Origin: Hofstenia miamia
Taxonomy: Eukaryota; Xenacoelomorpha; Acoela; Hofsteniidae
Reading direction: 5' to 3'
Assembly (NCBI GenBank): GCA_900660155.1
Contig: CABFPE010000893.1
Location: forward strand, 12,966 to 39,423
DNA: 26,458 nucleotides
Of this stretch, positions 16,615-26,458 are shown piece by piece. Every line of letters begins with the position of its first letter. Within the stretch, counting starts at the first letter, position 1. Position numbers and translations under genes: made by a program. The notes beneath the pieces were generated by a model, which saw only the letters and a program-made list of their open reading frames with translations, did not search any database and had not been told where the DNA came from.

Positions 16615-18607
16615 AGTTCTATTCCCTGCATAATAAAACAAATGTTATTTTAACAATATACAATTTTGTGCTTTTACATCTACACGTAGTTAATACCAGC
16701 TTGAGATGTGCACCTTGAGTAGATAACGACGTTCTTAAAACTCTAAAAATACTATCGAAATGATAAAGGTGTTATAGCAACAAGTTTCAGTTTTGATTTT
16801 AAGGTCACTGCCTAACTGAATTATTCACGTTCTTTATGAAAATCAGTGAATTTGCAAGAAACAGTAGCATTGTTTACCAATACATCAAATGCGTTGGTTA
16901 TATAAACCTAAGCCTCCTTGCGACATGGATTTTTACTTCAGAATGGTATTCCATAAAGATTTATTACTTACTTAAATATGATACATTACATATATGATTT
17001 TCCTTTGATGTTATTTTACAGTTCTTGAACTTTTTAAAATCCAAAAAATTGATGAGGCTTTGTAGAGACCAGAGATAATCCTATGATAAAAGTGTGCTTT
17101 ACTCCTTTAAGGGCTACTGGCTTGAAATTACTATAAGATCGCCCCTGGGCTCCTTGGAAATATTTGAAATGCGCAAACACTCTGCACCTATAACAATCTC
17201 GAATAATTTAACCAACTAGGAAAACTTCTTTTGCTAAATACAACAACATTAGACGTTGAAAATTGTACTATAATTTTAACAAATTTTTCTCATTCAATTT
17301 CCTATGTTTTTTAGTTATGGTGCTACCAGAACGATTACAATACTTCATTATTGAATGCGATTTTATATTATTTCAAAAAATGCATATTTCAAGTAAGGAC
17401 CCCCAAATTGAAAATTTTTGGCTGAGTAGTCCATTTTTGAGAAGCTATAGCTCATTCGGGTTTGATCCAATTTTCAAAATTTTTACTCCTTTCTATTTGC
17501 AATCGACAGAACTCTATGGCTTTTTTACATTTATTTTGCAATTTCTAAAAAATTTCGTAACAGATATATGCATTTTTTGCGAAATTTCTGTAAAATATTG
17601 GTTCATTGCGCAAAAACTATTTTACAAATTTTTGCGGAATTGTCTTATTTGATTCTAAGCCAAAAGTTCGTTAAGTACAGTACTGAAAGCTAAACTTAAG
17701 TAAACAGTTCCTGATATAAGCGTCGAAATGCATATAATGCATTGGCCTCCTCATACAGAGGCTAGTATGTAATTTTCCCGGCTCGTTTATATAGAAGGCC
17801 TTCGTATAGCCCTTTATAATATATAGTTATGGCCTAAAAAACTAGTCTACGTTGAATGAGACAGCATTTCATGTAAGAAAAACGAAAAGCCCAAAAAGCT
17901 GTCATTACTGAGTTTGAAGTAAGTTTTTTTAATTACAATTAAAACAATAACATCTACACAAAAAATACTAAAAAATGTATTATGGCATTTCGGGTTACTG
18001 CCAACACTGAGGGATGGAACATGACAATATTGCTAATCAAAGATTTCATTAAGACGAACAATTCACTGTCATGAAAGATTGAAAACTACATCTATAATTT
18101 TTGCTAAGATATTTAATTCAACAGTAAAGTGCGGTGTTAGAGTCATTCTTGCTAAAAGTATTTGTAAGAATTTCAATTTAGCAATCTTAACATTTCATCT
18201 TAATCTTAATAATCTTATTATTTACATAAGAAGCACATGCAGATAACGCAATTTTTCATTAAATGTAAACGCACTGGTTGAATTTTAAGCGAAGAAAAAA
18301 TATTTCTCTATTTAATTTATAATTTCTACGTAAGCTTTGTTGACATTCAAATCCTTAATTAATGCTAAAATTATTGTTTAACAATGAATAGATCAATTAA
18401 ATGACTTTATTTGTTTAAACAAATTTCTACTTGAATAATTATTTATAAATATTTGCTTTGATTTTATTAAATGACGATTTTGCAAATAATTAAATCTTAA
18501 ATGTCGAAATCATGTCTTGGAATAATAAAGAAAAATATGTTATGAATTTCATTTTAGGACACGGACACTACATGTATCTGCAAGAGGTTCAGAGGCCCTA
18601 ACAAATA

Positions 18608-18975
18608 CTAAAAAAATTTACTTCCTTTGAGATTCTATTGGATGACAGTCATAATCATTAATTATCGTGAATCAATTTCGTCATATATTCATGAAGATAT
18701 TCATGTAAAGTTAAACTTCTGCATAAACATAAAATGCAGATGATAGATAGTGTATAGAATCCTGTCCTGATATCCAAATAAAAATAGAAAAATTAAAAAT
18801 TTTATTTCCCTGCTAAACAGAATTTATGTCATCATAACCATGAATTGCCGTGCATCAGTTTTTCATGTATTTGTGTAGATATTCATGTATCGCATACTTG
18901 CTCTTAGACACAAAATACAGAAGATAGATTTTGCATAGAATCCTGTGCTAATAAAAAAAATTGTCTGGAATAATA
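18608..18975. repeat. Diverged tandem duplication, ~181-bp unit
   Basis: TAGAATCCTGTCCT at 18755 recurs as TAGAATCCTGTGCT at 18936. Surrounding segments also match at the same offset (GATATTCATGTA; ACATAAAATGCAGATGATAG versus ACACAAAATACAGAAGATAG). A partial third copy start (TTTTACTTTTCAAACAG) follows. Confidence 0.6.
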
Positions 18976-19466
18976 TATTTTACTTTTCAAACAGAAGTTT
19001 CCTCAAAATCCTACAATAGGAATCTCATCAATCACAAATACAATTAACAAGCAGGTTATTCCATGTAGTTCGCTTTTATTTGCACCTATTGACAAATCTA
19101 CATATACAAAGAATTCGAACAGGCAAAATCAATTTAAATGCATGTTGACTAAACAAAATATTTATAATTGACACAATTTCGTTCATCAACGCCTGCATAT
19201 TGAAGCAATGTTGAAATATTTGATATTAATCTACTGAATCTTCCCAATTTTTTAGAAAGAATGGCTTGATGGCAATGTGATAGTCAATATGTAGAAACCA
19301 AAGCTCGTCAGTACGTTCAAATATTCTTTAGTTGATTCAGAAATATATTTCATAGCAGCCCAAGTTATAATAAGTTTCTAACTGCAAAATTGGATACTAT
19401 TACTACGGGTAATTTCCTAAACATCAGATTAATGACTTTTTCAAATTTTAAGGGAAATCTGAGCCA
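18976..19466. other. No recognised gene
   Basis: AT-rich sequence between the duplicated unit and the hAT element, with no supported frame. Confidence 0.4.
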
Positions 19467-19954
19467 CTCGCCATCAGTGATGACCAATTTAAACTTCCGC
19501 TTAAACTACGTTTAAACTTTGTGTTAAATACAAGTTTATATAAATGTGGCAATGATTTAAACTTCAAAGTTTAAGCTGCAGTTTTATTTTAGCGTGATTA
19601 TTAACGTCATTATTTTGCACATGAAAGTAACTGGCAAGTTTTTCAGAAAGATTGGTAACAGGAAGAATTTTTCAAAATTTTCCGATATGGCCCAATATAT
19701 TCTGGGTATCTTGCCATCTTCCGCAAATTGCAAAAGAGCTTTTTCCACTGCTATATTTCTATAGGAAACCACCGAAATCGGATCTCTATGGAAACAATTC
19801 ACGATCGCCTGATTATGAGTTTTAAATGGCTGAAACTTTAAGCGACGTTTAAAAGTAATTTTGTATGTTTAAACTACAGTTTAAATAGATGTGTTCAGTT
19901 TGAAATTGTCCCTAAAGTTTATGCAGGTTTAAACTGGTAATCACTGCTCGCCAT
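19467..19954 (+). mobile_element. Small hAT element with perfect 8-bp target duplication
   Basis: CTCGCCAT at 19467-19474 is repeated exactly at 19947-19954. Between them, 472 bases begin CAGTGATGACCAATTTAAAC and end with the reverse complement of CAGTGATTACCAGTTTAAAC (three mismatches). Many further TTTAAAC motifs lie near both ends, like subterminal transposase sites. The interior holds the end of a hAT transposase gene, so it is an internally deleted derivative of an autonomous element. Confidence 0.9.
19660..19846 (+). pseudogene. hAT transposase C-terminal (dimerisation) fragment
   Basis: One frame gives FSDMAQYILGILPSSANCKR then AFSTA, matching the hAT C-terminal dimerisation motif (A..iL.i..SSA..ERaFS). 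The usual Glu of ERAFS is Lys. A TAG follows, and after a one-base shift RNRISMETIHDRLIMSFKW continues to TAA, matching the RNRLS...RL end of the family. It sits about 100 bases before the right terminus, as expected for the gene's 3' end. It cannot act alone; the catalytic RNase H part is deleted. Confidence 0.75.
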
Positions 19955-20091
19955 CCCTAATAATGAGCTTTTGTTCTGTAGAAGATATTTTCACAATACT
20001 GCTTGCATTTTATACGGATTTTCAAGGGCGATAGGCCTTATAGGGTTTCTATATTGAACATTATACAGTCTAATCCAGTTCTATAGATGTC

Positions 20092-20169
20092 ACTTAGCCG
20101 GCTGTGCTGCCGCCGCCGACTTATGGGGTCTGCGCTGCCAATTGTAGTCGGCTTACGGCGGCGCCCAAC

Positions 20170-20170
<1 letters not shown>
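20092..20170. repeat. GC-rich CGCCG island with imperfect hairpin
   Basis: TAGCCGGCTGTGCTGCCGCC ... GGCTTACGGCGGCGCCC stands out in AT-rich DNA and ends at an (AT)n run (20174-20203). CGCCGCCG and CGGCGGCG can pair as a hairpin. It shares its pattern with 16562-16614. Confidence 0.45.
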
Positions 20171-20203
<33 letters not shown>

Positions 20204-20206
<3 letters not shown>

Positions 20207-21065
20207 GAATGGCTAATTCATTATTTAGTTAATAAGCAACATTTAGTTATATTAATAATTTTGAAGCCCAACAATAAAGATGTTCAAGCATAACTAAGAT
20301 TGGCAAAAGTAAATTTAAGTAACAACCAAATTCAACAACAACTAAGAAATTGCTTTACTCTCCTCTATGTTTAGTCATCTTTGGATGCAATTTCTCTTTC
20401 AGGAGTTGATATCTATGTGTGAACCAAAAATTAGTTTAATATAAATTTCAACTAGCTTTGAAGATAGATTATATTAAATTATATTTCTACAACCTAATAA
20501 ATTAAGTAGAAATAATCCACCAACAAAAAAAGTTAACCATATTTGAACAAATTTTATTAAATATTAGTTTCTACTAAACTTGCAAAATTATATTTTTCGC
20601 AGGAACTCATCAATTTACTATTAATCTACATAGTCGTATTAGAGAGCAATTTTATAACAGTTCCATTAAAATATTGCAAAAAAATCTTTATTATAACTTC
20701 GGTGCAAGAGTGCGAAAAAAACCAATTCTACTTTAAGTAAATTTTCATTTGCATTGCATGAAACATATCATTAATAATAAAAATACAATGTAATTAATAC
20801 TTCCGGAGTAATGTTTAATGAATTCGACAAATTGAAAATAGTTTATCAGGTGGATAATAACGATTTAGCCAATCTAGTACATTAGTTACATAAAATAAGT
20901 TTTACATGAATTCCCATTGTCAAATTAATAAAAAAAATATATCAACTGGAAGGAAATTTGCTTATTAACCAAAAGTTCATAAATTGGCACAAAATCAGAG
21001 AAAAGTTGATAAATGAGCACCAACTATATATTATAATGCGCCATCATTATTTATGTGATTTATGT
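20204..21065. other. No recognised gene
   Basis: AT-rich sequence without supported frames or repeats. Confidence 0.45.
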
Positions 21066-21738
21066 GGATACTTTTGCGTTATCTCCCCCAGGCCCCCCCA
21101 CTCTGAAATAATAGCAAAAATATGCTAGTTTATCAATATAATAATTTAGACCTAACTCAAACCTTTGCCCCAAACTAAGCCAACTCACAACTTAGTCCTA
21201 ACCCTAACCCAAACCATACCCAAACAATATGTAGAAGGGATATGCAAAATTTATTGTATTTATTGTTAATATTAGTAAGTTTCAATATGAATTATAAAAT
21301 AATTATCATATATTACTGTGAAAATGTTTGTTTGTGGTTCAAACACGCGACTTCTGTTTGTTTACAAGACTTGGCAAATTTATTCAATCAACACACCGCC
21401 TTTTTTCATCAATTCTTTTCACGTAACTGCCGTGTTTCAAAGACTTCCTAAAAAGCTTTGCTTTATTTAAATAATTCAAAATGAATATGTCTTCATTGAT
21501 TCGGCTCTATCATAATGAAGAACATAGTGTAATGTTAGGTTTATGGTTCGAGGTAAGATTAGATTTAGGTTACAATTTGAAATTTTAGCTTAAAGTTAGA
21601 ATTGTGCTTAGGGTTAGGTCTTGGGTTGGGTTTGGGTTAGAGTTAGGATTAAGGTTAGAAGAATTATGTTGACAAATTAGCCTATTTTTGGAAAAAATTG
21701 AGTGGGAAGGGGGAGGGGAGAGAAAACGCAAAAGTACC
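21066..21738. mobile_element. Foldback MITE with telomere-like CCCTAA/TTAGGG arms
   Basis: The left arm (from 21066: GGATACTTTTGCGTTATCTC, C-run, then ATAGCAAAAATATGCTAGTT, then CCTAACTC..., CCTAACCCTAACCC near 21200) pairs with the reverse complement of the right arm (GGGTACTTTTGCGTTTTCTC, C-run, AAAAATAGGCTAATTTGTCA, then CCTAACCCTAAGC). Arms are about 140 bases long with mismatches. The ~385-base centre has a 69-codon frame (21242-21451) with no recognised motif. The target duplication is unclear. Confidence 0.7.
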
Positions 21739-22232
21739 CTCCATGTGTTTCTAGCTCTTATTGTGTGACCACATTGATAAAGTAAAGCAGTGTTGCAATA
21801 TGCTCAATTTTTTATAGAGTTAAACAGACCTGTGTCAAATCAATTCGAGCTTTTAACATCATACGTTGTCGATTTAAGAAAAACTAATATATTTCTTTAT
21901 TACATTGGTTATTAAAAATAAAGCAATTACAATTACTTTGGAATTTAACAATTTAAAATCAGTTTGGCCTCATTGCAGCAACCAAGATTATCGTCTTGAA
22001 TTGATTCAATAGATGACGCACATCAAAGGAATATAATACCATTCACAAAACTAAATTTACATTTGGATTTCTTCTACCTCAATTTATTTAATAAATCGAA
22101 AGAAATTACCATGTTCATATTTAGTTATATAAAATTTACTGTTATTCTTAGCCAGGCGGAGACCATTCTGCAAATTAATATGCTTTCCAAGAAACGGCAT
22201 AAATATTATTAAATTACAAAACATTTGTTATA

Positions 22233-22590
22233 GCAAACGGGTCGACCCGGTCCGACCTGCGGATTGGGACCAAGAAAAGTTAGGTCGGGTCATAGGTCAA
22301 CATTTTGAAAATTGCCGGGTCAGAGAAATGCATTGTTTGAAGGATTCCCTGAAATATTAGTGGAAAACTAACCATGCATTTCCATTTAGCATTCAATCTA
22401 CTATGCTATATAATACCTACTTTTAAATTAATGTTAATGACATTGTTTCATGTTAGTTTTGTCAAACATTTGCAAATACAACTCGGGTCAAAAGCCGACT
22501 GTGTGACCCATGGGTGGGTCGTGGGTAAGCATATACTATGGGTCGGGTGCAGTCATGGGTCNCAAAATATGTGACCCATTTGCCACTCTG
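22233..22590. repeat. GGGTC/GACCC-rich block, possible end of a hAT-like element (copy 1)
   Basis: GGGTCGACCCGG, GGTCGGGTC, GTGACCCATGGGTGGGTC and more GGGTC/GACCC motifs cluster here. The block ends at GTGACCCATTTGCCACTCTG, whose reverse complement starts CAGAGTGGC as many hAT ends do. No partner terminus was found. Confidence 0.4.
22562..22562. other. Assembly gap character
   Basis: Replaces 23 bases present in the second copy (24419-24441), within repetitive GGGTC sequence. Confidence 0.7.
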
Positions 22591-22966
22591 GTTAGGCCTA
22601 TACCATTTGTAAAAAAGGCTCTGTAATCAATATATCAATTATTTGAGATTTTTGTTTGGTAAAAATAATTTTCCTTGACATACAATCAATATTAAAATTC
22701 ACATAATTAAATTAGACTAACACATCTTTGTTTTGAGGAAAAATTCGATGCTATGCATTTAGTTAATTTGTGATGAACTTATTTAGATTATTTGGTGTAA
22801 TTTATGATTGGTTAAACCCTCGGTTGCTAACCTTTACTAAGAATGACTGAACTAGGAATTTTCCTTTACAAATATTACGTAATGCTATTGGGAAGGGACA
22901 CTGTGCCATGATAGCTGCATACCTGAATAAAATGAGTTCTGTTTCTAAAAATAGAATTTCTCTTTA
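22591..22966. other. No recognised gene
   Basis: Last part of the first duplicated copy; AT-rich, no supported frame. Confidence 0.4.
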
Positions 22967-22967
22967 N
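22967..22967. other. Assembly gap character at the duplication junction
   Basis: Lies exactly between the end of copy 1 (...CTCTTTA) and the start of copy 2 (TAGCAAAAATATG...), pointing to a scaffold join. Confidence 0.8.
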
Positions 22968-24844
22968 TAGCAAAAATATGCTAGTTTATCAATATAATAA
23001 TTTAGACCTAACTCAAACCTTTGCCCCAAACTAAGCCAACTCACAACTTAGTCCTAACCCTAACCCAAACCATACCCAAACAATATGTAGAAGGGATATG
23101 CAAAATTTATTGTATTTATTGTTAATATTAGTAAGTTTCAATATGAATTATAAAATAATTATCATATATTACTGTGAAAATGTTTGTTTGTGGTTCAAAC
23201 ACGCGACTTCTGTTTGTTTACAAGACTTGGCAAATTTATTCAATCAACACACCGCCTTTTTTCATCAATTCTTTTCACGTAACTGCCGTGTTTCAAAGAC
23301 TTCCTAAAAAGCTTTGCTTTATTTAAATAATTCAAAATGAATATGTCTTCATTGATTCGGCTCTATCATAATGAAGAACATAGTGTAATGTTAGGTTTAT
23401 GGTTCGAGGTAAGATTAGATTTAGGTTACAATTTGAAATTTTAGCTTAAAGTTAGAATTGTGCTTAGGGTTAGGTCTTGGGTTGGGTTTGGGTTAGAGTT
23501 AGGATTAAGGTTAGAAGAATTATGTTGACAAATTAGCCTATTTTTGGAAAAAATTGAGTGGGAAGGGGGAGGGGAGAGAAAACGCAAAAGTACCCTCCAT
23601 GTGTTTCTAGCTCTTATTGTGTGACCACATTGATAAAGTAAAGCAGTGTTGCAATATGCTCAATTTTTTATAGAGTTAAACAGACCTGTGTCAAATCAAT
23701 TCGAGCTTTTAACATCATACGTTGTCGATTTAAGAAAAACTAATATATTTCTTTATTACATTGGTTATTAAAAATAAAGCAATTACAATTACTTTGGAAT
23801 TTAACAATTTAAAATCAGTTTGGCCTCATTGCAGCAACCAAGATTATCGTCTTGAATTGATTCAATAGATGACGCACATCAAAGGAATATAATACCATTC
23901 ACAAAACTAAATTTACATTTGGATTTCTTCTACCTCAATTTATTTAATAAATCGAAAGAAATTACCATGTTCATATTTAGTTATATAAAATTTACTGTTA
24001 TTCTTAGCCAGGCGGAGACCATTCTGCAAATTAATATGCTTTCCAAGAAACGGCATAAATATTATTAAATTACAAAACATTTGTTATAGCAAACGGGTCG
24101 ACCCGGTCCGACCTGCGGATTGGGACCAAGAAAAGTTAGGTCGGGTCATAGGTCAACATTTTGAAAATTGCCGGGTCAGAGAAATGCATTGTTTGAAGGA
24201 TTCCCTGAAATATTAGTGGAAAACTAACCATGCATTTCCATTTAGCATTCAATCTACTATGCTATATAATACCTACTTTTAAATTAATGTTAATGACATT
24301 GTTTCATGTTAGTTTTGTCAAACATTTGCATATTCAGCTCGGGTCAAAAGCCGACTGTGTGACCCATGGGTGGGTCGTGGGTAAGCATATACTATGGGTC
24401 GGGTGCAGTCATGGGTCAATTGCTGGGTTAGGTTGTTGGTCAAAATATGTGACCCATTTGCCACTCTGGTTAGGCCTATACCATTTGTAAAAAAGGCTCT
24501 GTAATCAATATATCAATTATTTGAGATTTTTGTTTGGTAAAAATAATTTTCCTTGACATACAATCAATATTAAAATTCACATAATTAAATTAGACTAACA
24601 CATCTTTGTTTTGAGGAAAAATTCGATGCTATGCATTTAGTTAATTTGTGATGAACTTATTTAGATTATTTGGTGTAATTTATGATTGGTTAAACCCTCG
24701 GTTGCTAACCTTTACTAAGAATGACTGAACTAGGAATTTTCCTTTACAAATATTACGTAATGCTATTGGGAAGGGGCACTGTGCCATGATAGCTGCATAC
24801 CTGAATAAAATGAGTTCTGTTTCTAAAAATAGAATTTCTCTTTA
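22968..24844. repeat. 1.86-kb duplicated segment, second copy
   Basis: Starts inside the left arm of the foldback MITE, lacking its outer 46 bases, and repeats the first copy. After 24844 it continues into sequence not found in copy 1. The GGGTC-rich block is intact here (24090-24465). Confidence 0.9.
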
Positions 24845-26433
24845 TACCTCAATACAGTGCAAGAAACCTTCCCCTGGTAAAAATCTCTCCTGTTTTGTTT
24901 GCATTCATTGTCTAGATACGAGCAGATGTCGATTTAAAGTGTTCTATCGTATTTTATTTTAATAAGCATATCCATCCTGAAGCCTTAGTGGTTTCATAGA
25001 AAATAAACTAATATTAGAAAAAATAGAGGATTTTGCTGGAAATAAACTGTGAAAACTATTTGTAAGTTTCGAAAACTGTGTTTAAATAGAGTGCCCAAAA
25101 TCTCTAAAATGGTTGTTCAAATGCATTGCTAGAATTTATTCCTCACTATTTTGAAATAAGACTGTTTTAAAAATCAAGACAAATTTATATATAAGTACCA
25201 TCTAATTCACACTGCCATTCACAATCAAGTTTTCAGCAATTCCTAACATCCTTCAAAGAGAGCCTAGAGAATTTGTTCAACATACTAAGAAAGACCTATT
25301 AATGCATTTGACATAATTTCAAAACAAAATTTCGTAAAAATTGCATACTCAAATATATTTGTCAAGAAAACTAATATCCCCAATAGCAGGTTAGGTTACA
25401 TTTTGGAGACATTTCGTTATTTGGTTACAATGAAGTTATTTCTGTTTAATTTGTTGCTAAAGCGCGTTGTGTTTCCAAAATTCAATATTAAAATGACTAC
25501 AATAATCTCTTGGTTATTTTGTCTTCAAATGTTGCGAAAATCTTAACAATTTGTATTTAATTCAGCTTAGTCATTTCAAAATATTTTATCATTAATATAT
25601 TGCACAGCATAAGGTAACGTTTGGTTGTTATATTGTTATTCACAGCCTCCATAGAGCACAAAGCCATAAATGAGAACATATAATGCATTGTAGTAGCCTA
25701 GTAATAGACAGGGCGGCAGCGCCATCCTACTTATTTTTTTAAAAATTTTTGGGGAACGTGAGGGGACACAAATGTGATTTTGTTTAACCTTTATATTGTT
25801 TGTTCAAAGTAAACCATTACGTAAAATCATTTGCATAAACTTAATAGTTCCATTACTGTGATTTTGCATCACGAATAGCAAGTAATTGATATTTTCTCTA
25901 TAAATATTTTTGTCCACAATTGGCAATTTTCAAAAATTGATTTTTTTCGGCAAATTTGTGATCCTAATTTGGATTTCCTTAGAAGCATCTTAAGCCATCT
26001 TGCTTTTTGATGTAGTTAAATATTAGCATTGGGTTTGGGTATGAATTAGTTGAAATTTACTAGCAAAACTAATATTAGCTTTTCGAAAAAGTATTAAAAT
26101 ATTTCGATATATGATGTGAGTTGTTGCATTTTGCATTTTTAGCTTTATGACTTTGCTTTTTTCCTTGTTTTTATGAAAGCCAATTAGGTTTAGGGCAAAG
26201 GTGGACGTGAGTTGCGTATTTATGCTTAGGTTGCGGGTGTGGGTTGGGTAAATTTGTTTTAAAATTTTGATTGTCTGGATTAGTAAATAATTTCAATGGC
26301 TATCATCAACACATTAGTTTGGGGCAGTGCCCCATAATTAGGATGCAACATTCGTTCATTGAATAACATTCAAATAATATATATGGAAGTGAAAACCTAA
26401 AAATGGTTTAGAATTCAATAGCTCATTCATACA
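24845..26433. other. No recognised gene
   Basis: AT-rich sequence. A short GC-rich imperfect palindrome (GGGCGGCAGCGCC, about 25711) and a GT-rich, faintly telomere-like stretch (about 26167-26250, TTAGGTTTAGGG ... GGGTGTGGGTTGGG) are the only notable parts. The latter shares CTTTGCCC-AAAC-TAA text with the MITE arm in reverse complement and may be a distant relative. Confidence 0.45.
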
Positions 26434-26458
26434 ATATATATATATATATATATATATA
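26434..26458. repeat. (AT)n microsatellite at the window end
   Basis: AT run reaching the last base, so its full length is unknown. Confidence 0.9.

Larger units (their letters stand above)
15861..18607. other. Long stretch with no recognised gene
   Basis: Only chance-like frames occur. The longest, 17263-17652 on +, gives 129 Phe-rich codons from a TTG (first ATG at 17317) with no recognised motif; a repeat-derived or chance frame is likely. A palindromic motif cluster and a GC-rich island are listed separately. Confidence 0.5.
21112..22966. repeat. 1.86-kb duplicated segment, first copy
   Basis: Matches 22968-24844 nearly base for base (offset 1856 before the gap). At 22562 an 'n' stands where the second copy has 23 extra bases. 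Besides that, only four substitutions were noticed (three near 22472-22480, one near 22897). It contains most of the foldback MITE and the GGGTC-rich block. Confidence 0.9.

Noticed and set aside
17263..17652. 129-codon Phe-rich + frame
   Set aside because: TTG start and low-complexity T-rich coding; no recognised domain. It may be repeat-derived, so it is not called a gene.
20087..20293. 68-codon frame across the GC island and (AT)n
   Set aside because: Runs through a microsatellite (IYIYIY) and has no motif.
21195..21225. CCCTAACCCTAACCC as a chromosome end
   Set aside because: Only two perfect units, internal, and mirrored in a foldback arm; it belongs to a MITE, not a telomere.
21330..21360. 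GGTTCAAACAC, another B-box-like string
   Set aside because: Does not match the full B-box consensus and no cloverleaf can be drawn.
1..26458. CRISPR arrays, bacterial promoters, operons
   Set aside because: No regularly spaced repeats with unique spacers and no prokaryotic gene organisation; all signals are eukaryotic.

Overview
The window is repeat-rich eukaryotic DNA, by eye roughly 70% A+T, most likely from an invertebrate animal. It shows no bacterial operon structure and no ribosome-binding-site spacing. It carries long (AT)n and (CT)n microsatellites, relics of many animal-type transposon families (CR1-like and other non-LTR retrotransposons, a Penelope-like element, mariner/Tc1, hAT), foldback MITEs and telomere-like CCCTAA motifs. 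The species cannot be told from the sequence. An AT-rich cnidarian is one guess, not a conclusion. Five single 'n' characters (3725, 9568, 9809, 22562, 22967) behave like collapsed assembly gaps.

Layout. 1-447 (-) is the start of an intact gag-like/ORF1-type frame that leaves the window. 620-1230 (-) is a broken Penelope-like RT/GIY-YIG endonuclease. 1327-2235 (-) is a broken mariner-like transposase that abuts, head to head, a CR1-like LINE on + (about 2235-4100). That LINE carries an SGNH-esterase ORF1, a stop/start-overlapping ORF2, a 2A-type NPGP motif, then broken endonuclease and RT C-terminal pieces with an assembly gap where the RT core should lie. 4290-4667 (-) is the N-terminal fragment of another mariner-type transposase. 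4670-7380 holds no recognised gene. 7380-9560 (+) is a heavily decayed LINE RT ending in a (TTA)n tail. Its 3' end recurs at 9810-9980 behind gap characters. 10540-10745 (+) and 12199-12540 (+) are further LINE C-terminal relics.

10768-12030 (-) is the only convincing complete host-type gene: an uninterrupted 420-codon 12-TM major facilitator transporter, SLC18-like. 12582-13170 is a foldback element with a (CT)n core sitting in (TA)n. 14759-15376 is a hAT-type non-autonomous element inserted in the very tip of a Tc1-like element (15379-15860, transposase on -). 15860-19466 has no recognised gene but contains a palindromic motif cluster, a GC-rich island and a ~181-bp duplicated unit. 19475-19946 is a small hAT element with a perfect 8-bp target duplication and the end of a transposase gene. 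21066-21738 is a foldback MITE with telomere-like arms. 21112-22966 is repeated almost exactly as 22968-24844, probably an unmerged contig overlap. 24845-26458 has no recognised gene.

The genes do not form a pathway. This is a transposon graveyard around one transporter gene. The most interesting piece is the CR1-like element, with its ATGA ORF1/ORF2 overlap and an in-frame 2A-type recoding motif between a hydrophobic leader and the endonuclease.
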